A stretch of 64,000 nucleotides of DNA from Caldilineaceae bacterium (GCA_019637695.1 JAHBVG010000022.1:1-64000), one strand, 5' to 3'. Counted from the stretch's first letter, positions 17,044 through 26,872 are shown. Numbers and translations: made by a program. Notes: a model not told the origin generated them from the letters alone.

Positions 17044-18036
17044 TCATTTCACCTTAATACGCGGATCAAGAAATCCATACATAATATCGACTGTGAGATT
17101 GGCCAGAACAATCAACAACGCATAGATCAGCGTCGTCCCCATGATCATGGAATAGTCGCGGTTGGAGATGGCGATCACATACTCGCGTCCGCTGCCGGGG
17201 AAGCCAAACATGGTCTCGATAATAAACGAACCGGTGACCAGACCTGCCAGCGCTGGCCCCATAATCGTCAGCACGGGGATCATAGCGTTGCGCAGCATGT
17301 GGCGCATGATGATCGTGCGTCCACCCAGCCCTTTGGATTTGGCTGTGCGGACATAGTCCTGGCTCATCACCTCAAGCAGCGAGGAGCGAGTCAGGCGGGT
17401 GATGTAGGCGAAGGTGCCAAAACCAAGCACCACCGCGGGCACAAGCCACGCGCCCGGGCTGCTCCAATCTCGCTGGATGATTTTGAGAATATTCAACTTT
17501 CCGGCAAGCAGAATGATCAAGAAAATCGCCAGGACAAAGCTGGGCACGGAGATGCCTATGGTCGAGGTAAAGAGGGCCATATAATCGATGATCGTATTGC
17601 GGTTGAGCGCGGCCATAACACCGAAGGGGATGCCCAAAAGCGCTGCCAGCGTCAACGCCAATAAACCTAGTCGCAGAGAGTATCCAAACCGGCTGTCCCA
17701 AAAAGGTTTTCCCTTAGGCGGTTCAAAGAGAACCTCCTGAACCATGCGTCCGCGCTGGCGATAAGAAGGGCCTAGATCCCCTTGCACCGCGCCCCATACG
17801 TAGTTAAAAAATTGGCTATCAAGGGGATTGCCGCCGGAAAAATTAAAAAAGAGCGGCTTATCCAACCCAAAAGATTTGTTGAGCATGGCCTGGGTTGTTG
17901 GATCCACCTGACGGCGGCTCAGATCCCGATCCCACGGTCCGCCAGGGGCCTGGTGCATCAATGTAAAGGTAATTAACGCCACCAGCAGCAGCACGGGAAT
18001 CATCCACAAAAAGCGACGGAGCAGATAAGTTGTCAT
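17044..18036 (-). CDS. Peptide ABC transporter permease, OppB/DppB type (set 1)
   Basis: 330 residues with six predicted helices. The N-terminus TTYLLRRFLWMIPVLLLVALITF is the family signature, followed by a periplasmic loop with FGLDKPLF, and the EAA motif MSQDYVRTAKSKGLGGRTIIMRHMLRNAMIPVL near residue 220. It ends in DIMYGFLDPRIKVK, the usual end. It lies 9 nt ahead of the OppC-like frame and 107 nt behind the binding-protein gene, from which it is separated by a hairpin. Substrate is probably oligopeptide but could be a sugar or other solute, as this family is broad. Confidence 0.92.
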   Translation of the reverse strand: MTTYLLRRFLWMIPVLLLVALITFTLMHQAPGGPWDRDLSRRQVDPTTQAMLNKSFGLDKPLFFNFSGGNPLDSQFFNYVWGAVQGDLGPSYRQRGRMVQEVLFEPPKGKPFWDSRFGYSLRLGLLALTLAALLGIPFGVMAALNRNTIIDYMALFTSTIGISVPSFVLAIFLIILLAGKLNILKIIQRDWSSPGAWLVPAVVLGFGTFAYITRLTRSSLLEVMSQDYVRTAKSKGLGGRTIIMRHMLRNAMIPVLTIMGPALAGLVTGSFIIETMFGFPGSGREYVIAISNRDYSMIMGTTLIYALLIVLANLTVDIMYGFLDPRIKVK

Positions 18037-18084
18037 AAGTGATCGAAAAAAGATCCTCGCTACAGCACAGGCTGAATTTTGGTT

Positions 18085-18125
18085 GAGGAGAGCGCCTGCT
18101 GGTTGGGCAACAGAGCGCTCTCCTC
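18085..18125 (-). terminator. Hairpin between binding protein and permease genes (set 1)
   Basis: Perfect 11-bp arms GAGGAGAGCGC and GCGCTCTCCTC around a 19-nt loop, 19 nt behind the binding-protein stop. No T-run follows, so it is more likely an mRNA-stabilising or partial-termination hairpin that keeps binding-protein expression above that of the permeases. Confidence 0.6.
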
Positions 18126-18143
18126 ATTCATGCTACAAAACTT

Positions 18144-19859
18144 TTACTTCTGGATGTCAACCGTCCACGGGGTAACATTGCCAGGCCAGCCAGCATCCTG
18201 CGGGGTCTTGACGACGCCCGTGACCCACGGCTTCACCATGTAGGCGTTCACATTGTTCCACATGAAGGCTACCGGCACACCATCGGTGAGCATACGCTGC
18301 GCCTCGGCGTAGAGTTCGGCGCGAGCCTCGGTATCCAATTCAGTGTCTGCCTCTACCAGCAAAGCATCCAGTTCAGGATTGGAGTAGCCAATGCGTTCGC
18401 CAAAGGCGCCTGTCTTCCAGTAGACGCTCAACCAGTTCTGAGGATCTGGATAGTCGGCGCACCAACCAAGGAGGAACATCTGCGGAGCGGTGCTGATATC
18501 TTTGGTCAAGTTCGTAAAGGTGGTCGATTCAACCGGATCGAGAGCAATATCAACGCCGAGGACCTCCTTCCACTTGGCCACTGCCCACTCCCAGCGAACG
18601 CGATTGCGCGGCGTATCGCTGAAAGTTACCTTGATTTCCGGCAGATTCTCGACGCTGCCATAGCTGGATTCAGCAATCGCCTGCTTGGCGGCTTCTGGAT
18701 CGAAGCCCCAGCGGTTCTCTTCGGCGTCATAGCCAGGGAAACCCTGCGGAATCCATGTCAGCGTCGGGCTGCCCAGACCGCGCAATACGTCCCTCACCCA
18801 GCTTTCACGATCAAGGGCATAGGCAAAGGCCTCACGAACCTTCTGATCAGTGAAGGGTTCCTTGAGTTGGTGGAACATGACAGCAAAGGTGCAGGAGCCG
18901 GGGTAGATGTTGGCCTCCTGGCTCAACACGGGATCGGCCATCACGACTTCATAGTCTTCGGCGGCCAGAGTGATAATGTCGAACTCGTCGTTCTTGTAAG
19001 CTTCAAAAGCGACGGCAGTATCGGTGATGAAGGCAAAGTCCACACTGACATTGGGCACTTCACCCCAATAGTTCGGGTTCGGCGTGTAAAAGGCGCGTGT
19101 TCCCATTTCTAAAGTGTCGAGAACAAAGGGTCCATTGCCAATGTGATTGTCACCGTCGGTCCACCAGTTTTCACCAGCAGCCGTGATCAACTCTTCCTTG
19201 GCGGGGAAGGTGACCCAAAGCGACATGACGACATGGAAGTAAGGCGCCGGCCGCGATAGGGTCAAAGTCAGCGTGTTACATGCGGCATCGTCGTAGCCCG
19301 CACAGGCTGCGCCGTCGGCATGGGACGCCATGACGCTCTCCATTACCTGGGCTTCGGCAGCTTCACAGGCCGCGGCATCCTCGCCGCAACCGCGCCATTC
19401 CGGTGCGCCCAAGATCTCATCGGTGATCGAGGCATACTCGCCAGCGGTCACCGGGTTGATGTTTCGGCGGATGGAATAGGCGAAGCGTTCGGCGTTGAGC
19501 GGGGAGCCATCGCTGTAGGTTAGCCCATCACGCAGCGTGAAGGTTACCTGAGTGGCGTCGTCGTTGTATTCCCAAGATTCAGCCGCAGCAGGGACAGTGT
19601 CCAACTCGGCGTCCTGGCGGGTCAATCCTTCGTACACCATCTGCAGGTTGGCGATCTCATTCACAAACGAACTTTTTTGCGGATCCAACATGTCAGGAAA
19701 AGTACCCAGGTTCACATTGAGTACTTTGTCCTGCTCTACGGCTACCGGGGCTGGGCCAGCTACATCGCCAGTGCTAACTGGCGCGGCTGGACAGGCAGTC
19801 AGCAGCAGCGAAACTGTCATCAACACGCCTACAATCCATAAACTACGCTTTTGGTTCAT
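18144..19859 (-). CDS. Peptide ABC transporter substrate-binding lipoprotein (set 1)
   Basis: 571 residues, SBP_bac_5 (OppA/DppA) family. A lipoprotein signal peptide ends at LLLTAC (Cys23). Family features include LDPQKSSFVNEIANLQMVYEGL, DDATQVTFTLRDGLTYSDGSPLNAERFAYSIRRNI and a late LLGWCADYPDPQNWLSVYWKT. Start supported by AAGGAGG 8 nt upstream. It captures peptides outside the membrane and hands them to the permeases coded next. It is transcribed divergently from the second binding protein. The two share family but little sequence, so they are not a recent duplication. Confidence 0.93.
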   Translation of the reverse strand: MNQKRSLWIVGVLMTVSLLLTACPAAPVSTGDVAGPAPVAVEQDKVLNVNLGTFPDMLDPQKSSFVNEIANLQMVYEGLTRQDAELDTVPAAAESWEYNDDATQVTFTLRDGLTYSDGSPLNAERFAYSIRRNINPVTAGEYASITDEILGAPEWRGCGEDAAACEAAEAQVMESVMASHADGAACAGYDDAACNTLTLTLSRPAPYFHVVMSLWVTFPAKEELITAAGENWWTDGDNHIGNGPFVLDTLEMGTRAFYTPNPNYWGEVPNVSVDFAFITDTAVAFEAYKNDEFDIITLAAEDYEVVMADPVLSQEANIYPGSCTFAVMFHQLKEPFTDQKVREAFAYALDRESWVRDVLRGLGSPTLTWIPQGFPGYDAEENRWGFDPEAAKQAIAESSYGSVENLPEIKVTFSDTPRNRVRWEWAVAKWKEVLGVDIALDPVESTTFTNLTKDISTAPQMFLLGWCADYPDPQNWLSVYWKTGAFGERIGYSNPELDALLVEADTELDTEARAELYAEAQRMLTDGVPVAFMWNNVNAYMVKPWVTGVVKTPQDAGWPGNVTPWTVDIQK

Positions 19860-20034
19860 GTGCTTCCTCCTTAGAGACGCACAAATGAGGGGTTAAAACG
19901 ATTTGACGCGCAGAATGTAATATAGAGTACCTATATTTGTCTGCGCGCTACTATTATTCTGCCTCATATTTTTCCACATCGCAAAAGTCTGCTAGAGAGT
20001 ACTGATTTGGATAATAGAGAACACGCATAAAGTT

Positions 20035-20110
20035 CGTACAATTCGGTACGGGCGCTGGCGGACGCAGCAAGCGGACGCTGCGTCCGCCAGCGCCCGTACC
20101 GAATTGTACG
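20035..20110. repeat. 33-bp perfect inverted repeat
   Basis: Arms 20035-20067 and 20078-20110 are exact reverse complements over 33 bp with a 10-nt loop (CAAGCGGACG). The outer part CGTACAATTCGGTACGGGCG contains the sub-palindrome GTACAATTCGGTAC-like core. There is no T-run on either side. It would extrude as a strong cruciform or form a very stable RNA hairpin in the leader of the set 1 operon. Confidence 0.95.
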
Positions 20111-20185
20111 ATGTTCAAATGGCTTCTCTATAAGATGGGTGGCCTCCAACGGATGCGTCTCAAATTTGGGGTGAGAATGCTCCTC

Positions 20186-20221
20186 GCCGGTCATGACCGG
20201 CGGCGGCCGGGTCACGGACCC
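20186..20221. repeat. Palindromic GGTC-type repeat pair
   Basis: A perfect 16-bp palindrome GCCGGTCATGACCGGC (20186-20201) is followed by GGGTCACGGACCC (20209-20221). The second unit recurs in reverse at 15937 and 59664, and a variant palindrome occurs at 15955. Confidence 0.75.
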
Positions 20222-20456
20222 GTCCTGAGCGTCCCCAATCTGGAAGGCATCCCTGTTCCCAAGTTGTTTTAAGCATGTTTAGTAAATGTTCTATTTATAT
20301 TGAACAAGTAAACCGAAAACTTATATGAATGAAAGTATACTGACAATTGATTCAGGCTTACATTACGAACAATTGACAGAAGATTAAGATAATGGTCAAC
20401 GGAATGGTATTCTTTTCATGGGACTCTCCCCCACTCACTCACTCATGGAGGTAAAC

Positions 20457-22193
20457 ATGTTTCACAAGCGGTATCTCTTCCTGGCTGTGCTGTTGATAGC
20501 ATCTTTAATGCTGGCCGCCTGTCCACAGCCAGAACCAACTTCTCCTGACGTGCCGCCTGCTGCTCAACCAGGCGTCCCACCAGGAGAAGCGCCGGCCGTT
20601 ACAGCGCCTACAGGTGAAGTTGTCCAGGGTGGCGTCTTTGTTGAGGCAACTAGCGACGACCCATCGATTCTCAACCCGATTATCGCTTCGGGTACCAATA
20701 GTTCCGATGTTTTCACCAAGATTTATCCATCTTTGATCGGTCAAGACCCATTCACAGGTGAATTTATCCCCACAGAAGTCGCTGAAAGTTGGGAAGTTTC
20801 GGACGATGGCCTGGTTTGGACGTTCACGCTGCGCGACGATGTCTTCTGGACTGATGGCGAACCAGTCGATTCGGCGGACTTTAAGTTCACCTTTGACGCC
20901 ATCGCCAGCGATTTGGTGGAATCTCCCCGCAAATACTTCATGGACAACATTGCTAGCATTGAGGCGCCCGATCCACAGACAGTGGTTGTTACCTACAGCT
21001 ACATCAAGTGCGATTCATTGGGCAATCTCGGCCAATCCATGCTCCCCAGCCATCTCTATGCTGAGGATTTCAGCGACATTATGACGAGTCCAGAGAACGA
21101 AGCGCCTTCGGTGTCGGCTGGCCCTATGATCTTCCAAAACTGGGTACGTGATGAGAGTGTAACCACTGTGCGCAACCCTGATTACTTCAAGGGGGCGCCC
21201 AATATGGAAGGCTGGATCTACCGCGAGATCCCGGATCCGGGCAGCCGTCTGGCCCAACTCCAAACGGGCGCTGCCAACGCCCTCAACTTGCAGCCAGAAC
21301 AGATCGCCGCAGCCCAGTTCGATCCTAATTCAACGATCTACTTCTGGGAAGATGACGGCTACGACTACATTGCGCTCAATTTAGCCAATCCGGCCAATCC
21401 CCAGCCTGGGGTGGATGCAGATGGCAACCCCATTGAGCAGGAACCGCACCCAATTCTAGGCGATAAGAATGTCCGTCAGGCCATTGCCTATGCCCTGGAC
21501 TACGATTCGATCATCAACCAGGTCTATTTGGGACAGGGCTACCGCATTGCCGCCAATGTGTTGCCCGCCATCGAATGGGCCTACAACAACGATCTTGAGC
21601 CATATCCCTTTGATCGCGAGCGAGCCGTGCAACTATTGGAAGAAGCTGGTTGGGTCGATGAAAACGGCGACGGCGTTCGCGAGCGCGATGGCGTCCGGTT
21701 ATCGCTCAATCTGCTCACGAATGCTGGCAACACCACCCGCGAAGACCTGGGTGTGCTGGTCGATGATCTGCTGGGCCAGATTGGCTTCGACATTAACTTC
21801 TCGGCCATTGAGTTTGGCAGCATGTTGACCGAGATGGACAACCAGACTTTCGATATGGTGATCATCGGCTGGACTGGCCTGGGCGCCGATCCTAACGATG
21901 ATGCCTTCTGGAGCCGCCAATACGATGTCCCCGGCAGTGGGTTCAACTTTGTCAGCTTTAGCAACGACCGCGTCGAAGAGCTGCTGGCCCAGGGTGTCAG
22001 TGTTCCTGGCTGTGATCCGCAAGAGCGCGCTGCTTATTACTATGAAATCCAAGAGATCATCCACGACGAACTGCCTTACATCTTCGTGCGTGGGCGGGTA
22101 AGCAACTATGCTTACACCAACGACTGGCAGGGGATCAACCCCGGCCCGTGGAGTTTCTACCACAACATGGAACAGTGGTCGCGCGTGCCGTAA
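20457..22193 (+). CDS. Peptide ABC transporter substrate-binding lipoprotein (set 2)
   Basis: 578 residues, SBP_bac_5 family. The signal peptide MFHKRYLFLAVLLIASLMLAAC ends in a lipobox (Cys22), then a Pro-rich linker. Family motifs: ILNPIIASGTNSSDVFTKIYPSLIG, VAESWEVSDDGLVWTFTLRDDVFWTDGEPVDSADF. Start chosen at 20457 with GGAGG 6 nt upstream, not the in-frame ATG 20418. First gene of a plus-strand operon with two permeases. It probably takes peptides, but the family also includes binders of sugars, nickel and opines, so the ligand is open. Confidence 0.93.
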   Translation: MFHKRYLFLAVLLIASLMLAACPQPEPTSPDVPPAAQPGVPPGEAPAVTAPTGEVVQGGVFVEATSDDPSILNPIIASGTNSSDVFTKIYPSLIGQDPFTGEFIPTEVAESWEVSDDGLVWTFTLRDDVFWTDGEPVDSADFKFTFDAIASDLVESPRKYFMDNIASIEAPDPQTVVVTYSYIKCDSLGNLGQSMLPSHLYAEDFSDIMTSPENEAPSVSAGPMIFQNWVRDESVTTVRNPDYFKGAPNMEGWIYREIPDPGSRLAQLQTGAANALNLQPEQIAAAQFDPNSTIYFWEDDGYDYIALNLANPANPQPGVDADGNPIEQEPHPILGDKNVRQAIAYALDYDSIINQVYLGQGYRIAANVLPAIEWAYNNDLEPYPFDRERAVQLLEEAGWVDENGDGVRERDGVRLSLNLLTNAGNTTREDLGVLVDDLLGQIGFDINFSAIEFGSMLTEMDNQTFDMVIIGWTGLGADPNDDAFWSRQYDVPGSGFNFVSFSNDRVEELLAQGVSVPGCDPQERAAYYYEIQEIIHDELPYIFVRGRVSNYAYTNDWQGINPGPWSFYHNMEQWSRVP

Positions 22194-22244
22194 TTCCTAA
22201 CTGGCACAGGTGAACCGACAATACTCTTGTTGTGCATGATAGTG

Positions 22245-22285
22245 AAGGGGAGTGCAGGGGAGCAGGATTTCTCTGCACTCCCCTT
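22245..22285 (+). terminator. Hairpin between binding protein and permease genes (set 2)
   Basis: Perfect 13-bp arms AAGGGGAGTGCAG and CTGCACTCCCCTT, 15-nt loop. Same position in the operon as the hairpin at 18085 but different sequence. No T-run. Probably a partial terminator or 3' RNA stabiliser. Confidence 0.6.
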
Positions 22286-22332
22286 GTGTGTAAATAACGC
22301 TGTGTGGTTCTCTTTAGAGAGGATAGGCCATT

Positions 22333-23397
22333 GTGACCCGGTATGTGATTCGTCGCCTGCTTCAGGCCATCCCTACCTTATTAGGCGTGAGTGTGATCGC
22401 CTTTATTCTGGTGAGTTCAACGCCTGGGGATCCGGTTGCGATCCGCACCTTTGATCCGAACATTACGCAAGAGACGCGAGAGATCATGCGTCGCCAGCTT
22501 GGGTTGGATCAACCGCTCCCTGTGCAATATGTGCGCTGGTTTACGGGGCTCGCCATCCGCACGGGGGATGTGCGCGAAGAATTCTCGGCGACCGTCAACC
22601 GCTGCTGGTATGTCGACGCCTTCAACACAACCGTGTGCGATAGCGGCGGCGGCGTGATCCGCGGCAACCTGGGCACAAGCATTGAGACACGGCAGCCGGT
22701 CTGGAGTCGCATTGTGGAACGGATGCCCGCCACCTTCGAACTGGGGATCGCAGCGCTGGTCTTGGCGCTTTTGGTCGGCGTGCCCCTGGGGGTACTCAGC
22801 GCTGTCTATCAAGGATCGATCTTTGACAACACAGTGCGCATCCTCGCTGTGGTGGGCAACGCCGTGCCGATCTTCTGGCTTGGCCTCATGTGCATCTTCT
22901 TTTTTGGCGTCTATTTGGGGTGGCTGCCCACCGCTGGTCGGCAGACCGTGACGCTCACTGGCGAATTCGATCTGCTGGATCGCATCCGCCACTTGATCCT
23001 GCCCACTATCATTCTGGCCTTCGGCAACATCGCCGGCATGAGCCGCTTTATGCGCACCGAAACTTTGGAAGTGATCCGCACTGATTATATCCGCACGGCC
23101 AAAGCCAAGGGCTTGCACGCCAACAGCGTCTGGTTCATCCACGCCATGCGCAATGCCATGGTCCCGTTGATGACGCTGCTTGGCCCGGCTGTCACCGGCG
23201 TACTCACCGGCGCTGTGATCACCGAGACAATCTTTTCGTGGCCGGGGATGGGGCGTTTGGCCTTTAGCGCGGCCATCCAACGCGATTACCCGACTGTGCT
23301 GGGGACAGTGATGTTCTTCGCGGTACTCACAATTTTGGGCAATCTGCTGTCAGATATTTTCTATGGGATTGTAGACCCGCGTGTGCGGTTGGCTTAA
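22333..23397 (+). CDS. Peptide ABC transporter permease, OppB/DppB type (set 2)
   Basis: 354 residues. Starts at GTG 22333 behind GAGAGGATAG. N-terminus TRYVIRRLLQAIPTLLGVSVIAFILVSSTPGDP is classic for the family; EAA loop VIRTDYIRTAKAKGLHANSVWFIHAMRNAMVPLMTL; end DIFYGIVDPRVRLA. An insert with two Cys residues in the first periplasmic loop (NRCWYVDAFNTTVCDSGGG, near residues 95-115) could form a disulfide. It forms a heterodimeric membrane pore with the next gene product. Confidence 0.93.
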   Translation: MTRYVIRRLLQAIPTLLGVSVIAFILVSSTPGDPVAIRTFDPNITQETREIMRRQLGLDQPLPVQYVRWFTGLAIRTGDVREEFSATVNRCWYVDAFNTTVCDSGGGVIRGNLGTSIETRQPVWSRIVERMPATFELGIAALVLALLVGVPLGVLSAVYQGSIFDNTVRILAVVGNAVPIFWLGLMCIFFFGVYLGWLPTAGRQTVTLTGEFDLLDRIRHLILPTIILAFGNIAGMSRFMRTETLEVIRTDYIRTAKAKGLHANSVWFIHAMRNAMVPLMTLLGPAVTGVLTGAVITETIFSWPGMGRLAFSAAIQRDYPTVLGTVMFFAVLTILGNLLSDIFYGIVDPRVRLA

Positions 23398-23417
23398 TTC
23401 AGAGGAGGCCTGTAGAC

Positions 23418-24458
23418 ATGTCTGTTCAAAACGCCCGGGTCGTTCACCGCGAGATGAGCGCGGCGCGAGCGGCGGAGATACAATTACAGCGCAAGCCCCG
23501 CACGTTTTGGAGCATGGCGATTCAGAGTCTGCGCCGGGATAGGGTGACGATTGCCGCGCTCGCCTTTCTCTTTGTTTTGGGGACGCTTTCCCTATTTGCG
23601 CCCGTTTTGACCGATCTGCTCGTCGGCGTTGGCCCGAACACGACCAACCCCGCCAATGCCTTTGCCCAACCCTATATTGGTCCTTACATCCAATGGATGT
23701 TGGGTACGGATACGACGACAGCGCCGGCAATGTTGAGCCGATCCAATGGCGTTACCCACTGGCTGGGGACGGATCAACTGGGGCGTGATCAAATGGCGCG
23801 CTTGCTCTACGGCGGGCGCGTTAGCCTGGGCATCGCGCTGACGGCGGCGGCGATTACGCTGCTTTTGGGCGTGAGCATCGGCGCCATTGCTGGATTCTTT
23901 GGCGGCGTTGTCGATGATGGGATTATGTGGTTGATCAACACGCTGGTGTCGATCCCCGGCATCTATTTGCTGATCATCGTCACCGCCATCTTCCGGCCAG
24001 ATCCGCTGACGTTGACGCTTTTCTTAGGATTGCTCGGCTGGTTTGGCACGGCGCGCCTGATCCGCGGCAATGTCTTCAAGGTGCGCGAGCTGGATTTTGT
24101 GCTGGCGGCGCGATCGATTGGCGTAAACAATTTGCGCATTATGGCCCAGCATATTATCCCCAACAGCCTGCCGATTATTATCGTGAACGCCGCCATCGAT
24201 ATTGGCGTCCTAATTTTGGTGGAATCAGCGCTTAGTTTCCTGGGGTTGGGGGTACAACCGCCCACGGCCACCTGGGGCAGTATGCTCAACCGCGCCAATA
24301 ATCTGCTCTTTTTGCGCGATCCTGGGACAGGCGATTATATCGCCCTGCACTTAATCGTCGCCCCCGGCCTGCTCATCACCTTCACTGTGCTGGCGCTTTA
24401 CCTCATCGGCGATGGCCTGCGCGACGCGTTCGATCCGATGATGAAGAATACAAAGTGA
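23418..24458 (+). CDS. Peptide ABC transporter permease, OppC/DppC type (set 2)
   Basis: 346 residues, OppC_N domain then six-helix permease. Motifs: WLGTDQLGRDQMARLLYGGRVSLGIAL and EAA loop VFKVRELDFVLAARSIGVNNLRIMAQHIIPNSLP. AGAGGAGG 8 nt before ATG 23418 fixes the start. It ends in GDGLRDAFDPMMKNTK. The TGA stop is the first triplet of a TGATTGGGGATCGGGG array. Compare the set 1 homolog, whose end was overrun by repeats. Confidence 0.93.
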   Translation: MSVQNARVVHREMSAARAAEIQLQRKPRTFWSMAIQSLRRDRVTIAALAFLFVLGTLSLFAPVLTDLLVGVGPNTTNPANAFAQPYIGPYIQWMLGTDTTTAPAMLSRSNGVTHWLGTDQLGRDQMARLLYGGRVSLGIALTAAAITLLLGVSIGAIAGFFGGVVDDGIMWLINTLVSIPGIYLLIIVTAIFRPDPLTLTLFLGLLGWFGTARLIRGNVFKVRELDFVLAARSIGVNNLRIMAQHIIPNSLPIIIVNAAIDIGVLILVESALSFLGLGVQPPTATWGSMLNRANNLLFLRDPGTGDYIALHLIVAPGLLITFTVLALYLIGDGLRDAFDPMMKNTK

Positions 24459-24779
24459 TTGGGGATCGGGGACTGGTAGGGGCGCTGCCTGCTGCGCCGC
24501 TGCTTGCTGCGCCGCTGCATCTATTGAAGAAATCGTATGATCAACGACATGGTGGAATCTGTAGGTGCGGGCCGACCGCTGCGGTCGGACTGCAACCGCA
24601 GGTTCACCTGTAGACGTGCGGTTACAAACTGCACTACGTTTCATCATCTTCCTGATCAATACAGAAAATCGTAAAACCGGACAAAAAGGGCTTCGCCATT
24701 GCGGCGAAGCCCTTTCTGATTTACAGGATAGTCAACTCTTCCTAATCCCCAGTCGCCAGTCACTAATCCCCAATCCCTA
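24456..24779. repeat. Inverted GGGGATT arrays and GC-rich palindromes between convergent genes
   Basis: A plus-strand array starts at the permease stop (24456) and a minus-strand array of the same family starts at the OppF stop (24779, TAGGGATTGGGGATTAG). Between them lie GCTGCTTGCTGCGCC repeats (24484-24520), the palindrome CCGACCGC-T-GCGGTCGG (about 24573-24589) and a terminator. No gene in this 318-bp gap. Confidence 0.8.
24685..24715. terminator. Bidirectional rho-independent terminator
   Basis: Perfect 13-bp stem AAAGGGCTTCGCC/GGCGAAGCCCTTT with a 5-nt loop, flanked by AAAAA on the left and TTTCTGATTT on the right. Placed between convergent transporter operons, it can serve both. Confidence 0.85.
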
Positions 24780-25859
24780 AACGTTCACAACCTGACCGGT
24801 GGCTTCATCCACCGGCTTTACGGCTTCATGCAGGAAACAGGCTGCAAAGTGGCCGTTGCCGATATTGGTGAAGGCTGGCTCGTATTGGCGGCAGATGTCC
24901 ATGACGCGGGGGCAGCGCGTGTTAAAGTTGCAGCCCTTGGGCGGATTGGCCGGGCTGGGCACATCCCCTTCAAGGATGATGCGCTGCCGCTCCTTCTCAA
25001 TTTCCGGGTCAGGGATGGGCACGGCGGAGAGCAGCGCCTGCGTGTATGGGTGCAGTGGATTCTCGTAGAGATCATCGCGATCCGCCAATTCTACAATTTT
25101 GCCCAGGTACATCACGGCGATGCGGTCGGAGATGTGACGGACCACCGAAAGATCATGGGCGATGAAAAGATAGGTCAACCCCAAGTCGCCTTGTAGATCT
25201 TCCAACAGGTTGATCACCTGCGCCTGGATCGACACATCGAGCGCCGAGATCGGCTCATCGCAGACGATGAAAGATGGATTGACGGCCAGGGCGCGGGCGA
25301 CGCCAATGCGCTGGCGCTGGCCGCCCGAGAATTCGTGCGGGTAGCGGTTGATGAAGTAGGGGTTAAGGCCCACGATCTTCAACAATTCCTGCACACGCTC
25401 CTGGCGTTCCTTGCGGTTGCTGCCAATGTTGTGAACCTCTAGGGGCTCGCCGACGATGCTGCCCACTGTCATACGCGGGTTGAGCGACGCATAGGGATCT
25501 TGAAAGATCATCTGCATCCGGCGGCGCATCCGGCGCAGGTCGCCGCTCCTCATCTTCGTCAGATCCTGGCCCTCGAAGATCACGGCGCCATCGGTTGGAT
25601 CATAGAGTTGTAGGATGGCCCGGCCCGTTGTGGACTTGCCACAGCCTGATTCGCCCACCAAACCTAATGTCTCGCCGCGGATCAGGTCGAAAGTGATGCC
25701 ATCGACCGCTTTGATGCTGCCCACCTGCCGCTGAATAATAATGCCGCGGGTAATGGGGAAGTGCATCTTTAAGTTGCGTACACTGAGGAGTATATCCTGA
25801 CTATTTCCGCCCGCAGGGACGGTGACGACGGGCGACTGGTTGCTTTCTCGGTTGTTCAT
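24777..25859 (-). CDS. Peptide ABC transporter ATPase, OppF/DppF type
   Basis: 360 residues. Walker [11 protein letters not shown]-loop [16 protein letters not shown], signature [15 protein letters not shown], Walker [14 protein letters not shown]-loop IAHDLSVV, and the C-terminal oligopeptide_HPY extension with Cys residues ([19 protein letters not shown]), which in DppF-type proteins can bind an iron-sulfur cluster. Start ATG overlaps the OppD stop (ATGA). With OppD it would power import, and as the only ATPase pair here it may serve both permease sets. Confidence 0.95.
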   Translation of the reverse strand: MNNRESNQSPVVTVPAGGNSQDILLSVRNLKMHFPITRGIIIQRQVGSIKAVDGITFDLIRGETLGLVGESGCGKSTTGRAILQLYDPTDGAVIFEGQDLTKMRSGDLRRMRRRMQMIFQDPYASLNPRMTVGSIVGEPLEVHNIGSNRKERQERVQELLKIVGLNPYFINRYPHEFSGGQRQRIGVARALAVNPSFIVCDEPISALDVSIQAQVINLLEDLQGDLGLTYLFIAHDLSVVRHISDRIAVMYLGKIVELADRDDLYENPLHPYTQALLSAVPIPDPEIEKERQRIILEGDVPSPANPPKGCNFNTRCPRVMDICRQYEPAFTNIGNGHFAACFLHEAVKPVDEATGQVVNV

Positions 25860-26872
25860 GCGACTGCCTCTGCATCTGTTCTGGAATCGTAGATCTTCAC
25901 CTCAGAGATGTCCACCCAACAGGCGGATCGATGCCCTGCCCCCACTTCCATCAGCGGCGGGTTCTCTGCCCAGCACTTCTCGACGCTGAAAGGGCAGCGC
26001 GGGGCAAATGGGCAGTGGGATGGCGGATCAAGCAAATCTGGCGGTAGACCTTCAATGGGGATCAGGCGTTTTTGGCGTCCCAGATCCAGCCGGGGAATCG
26101 AACGCAGCAGGCCGAGGGTGTAAGGGTGGCGAGGCTGTGCGTAGAGCGCATCGACAGCGGCTTCTTCGACGATGAAGCCAGAGTACATCACCAGCACCCG
26201 GTCGGCCATCCCGGCCACCACACCCAGATCATGGGTGATCCAGATGATAGCCATGCCCAACTCTTCCTTCAACCGCTCAACAAGGTCCACAATTTGGGCC
26301 TGGATCGTCACATCCAGCGCCGTGGTTGGCTCGTCGGCGATGAGTAGCTGTGGGTTGCAACTCAGCCCCATGGCAATCATCACACGCTGGCGCATGCCGC
26401 CCGAAAATTGATGGGGGTAATCGTCCAGTCGGGAGCTTGCCCCAGGGATGCCCACCAATTCCAGCAGTTCTACAGCGCGCCTGCGCGCATCGTCGCGGTT
26501 GAAGCGCATGTGGAGTTCAATGGACTCGGTAATCTGACGACCAATCGTGAGGACAGGGTTGAGCGAGGTCATGGGGTCCTGAAAGATCATGGCGATGCGG
26601 TTGCCACGGATCCGACGCAGTTCCTCTTCTTTCAACTTGAGCAGATCCTGCCCATCGAACCAGACCTCACCGTCCACAATCTTGCCTGGCGGTTCTGGAA
26701 TCAGGCGGATAAGCGACATCACGCCCACGCTTTTGCCACTACCCGATTCACCCACAATGGCAACGGTCTCTCCTTGAGCAACTTCATAGGAGATCCCATT
26801 TACCGCATGGACAACCCCGTCCTGGGTAAAGAATTGGGTTTTCAGATTTCTGACTTCTAGTAATTTAGCCAT
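25856..26872 (-). CDS. Peptide ABC transporter ATPase, OppD/DppD type
   Basis: 338 residues. Walker [27 protein letters not shown], signature [15 protein letters not shown], Walker [14 protein letters not shown]-loop [10 protein letters not shown]-terminal oligo_HPY segment with [15 protein letters not shown] (Cys residues of the family's Fe-S type). Ends in the ATGA overlap with OppF. Transcribed toward the set 2 permeases and separated from them by a bidirectional terminator. Confidence 0.95.
   Translation of the reverse strand: MAKLLEVRNLKTQFFTQDGVVHAVNGISYEVAQGETVAIVGESGSGKSVGVMSLIRLIPEPPGKIVDGEVWFDGQDLLKLKEEELRRIRGNRIAMIFQDPMTSLNPVLTIGRQITESIELHMRFNRDDARRRAVELLELVGIPGASSRLDDYPHQFSGGMRQRVMIAMGLSCNPQLLIADEPTTALDVTIQAQIVDLVERLKEELGMAIIWITHDLGVVAGMADRVLVMYSGFIVEEAAVDALYAQPRHPYTLGLLRSIPRLDLGRQKRLIPIEGLPPDLLDPPSHCPFAPRCPFSVEKCWAENPPLMEVGAGHRSACWVDISEVKIYDSRTDAEAVA

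Larger units (their letters stand above)
19860..20456. other. 597-bp divergent control region
   Basis: Lies between two divergent binding-protein genes. The left part holds a 33-bp perfect inverted repeat and two palindromes; the right part (20275-20420) is AT-rich, as expected for promoter DNA, but I could not place a convincing -35/-10 pair. No gene seen. Confidence 0.6.

Noticed and set aside
22417..23280. Minus-strand frame opposite the OppB-like permease
   Set aside because: Shadow of a conserved permease; charged low-complexity product without family features.
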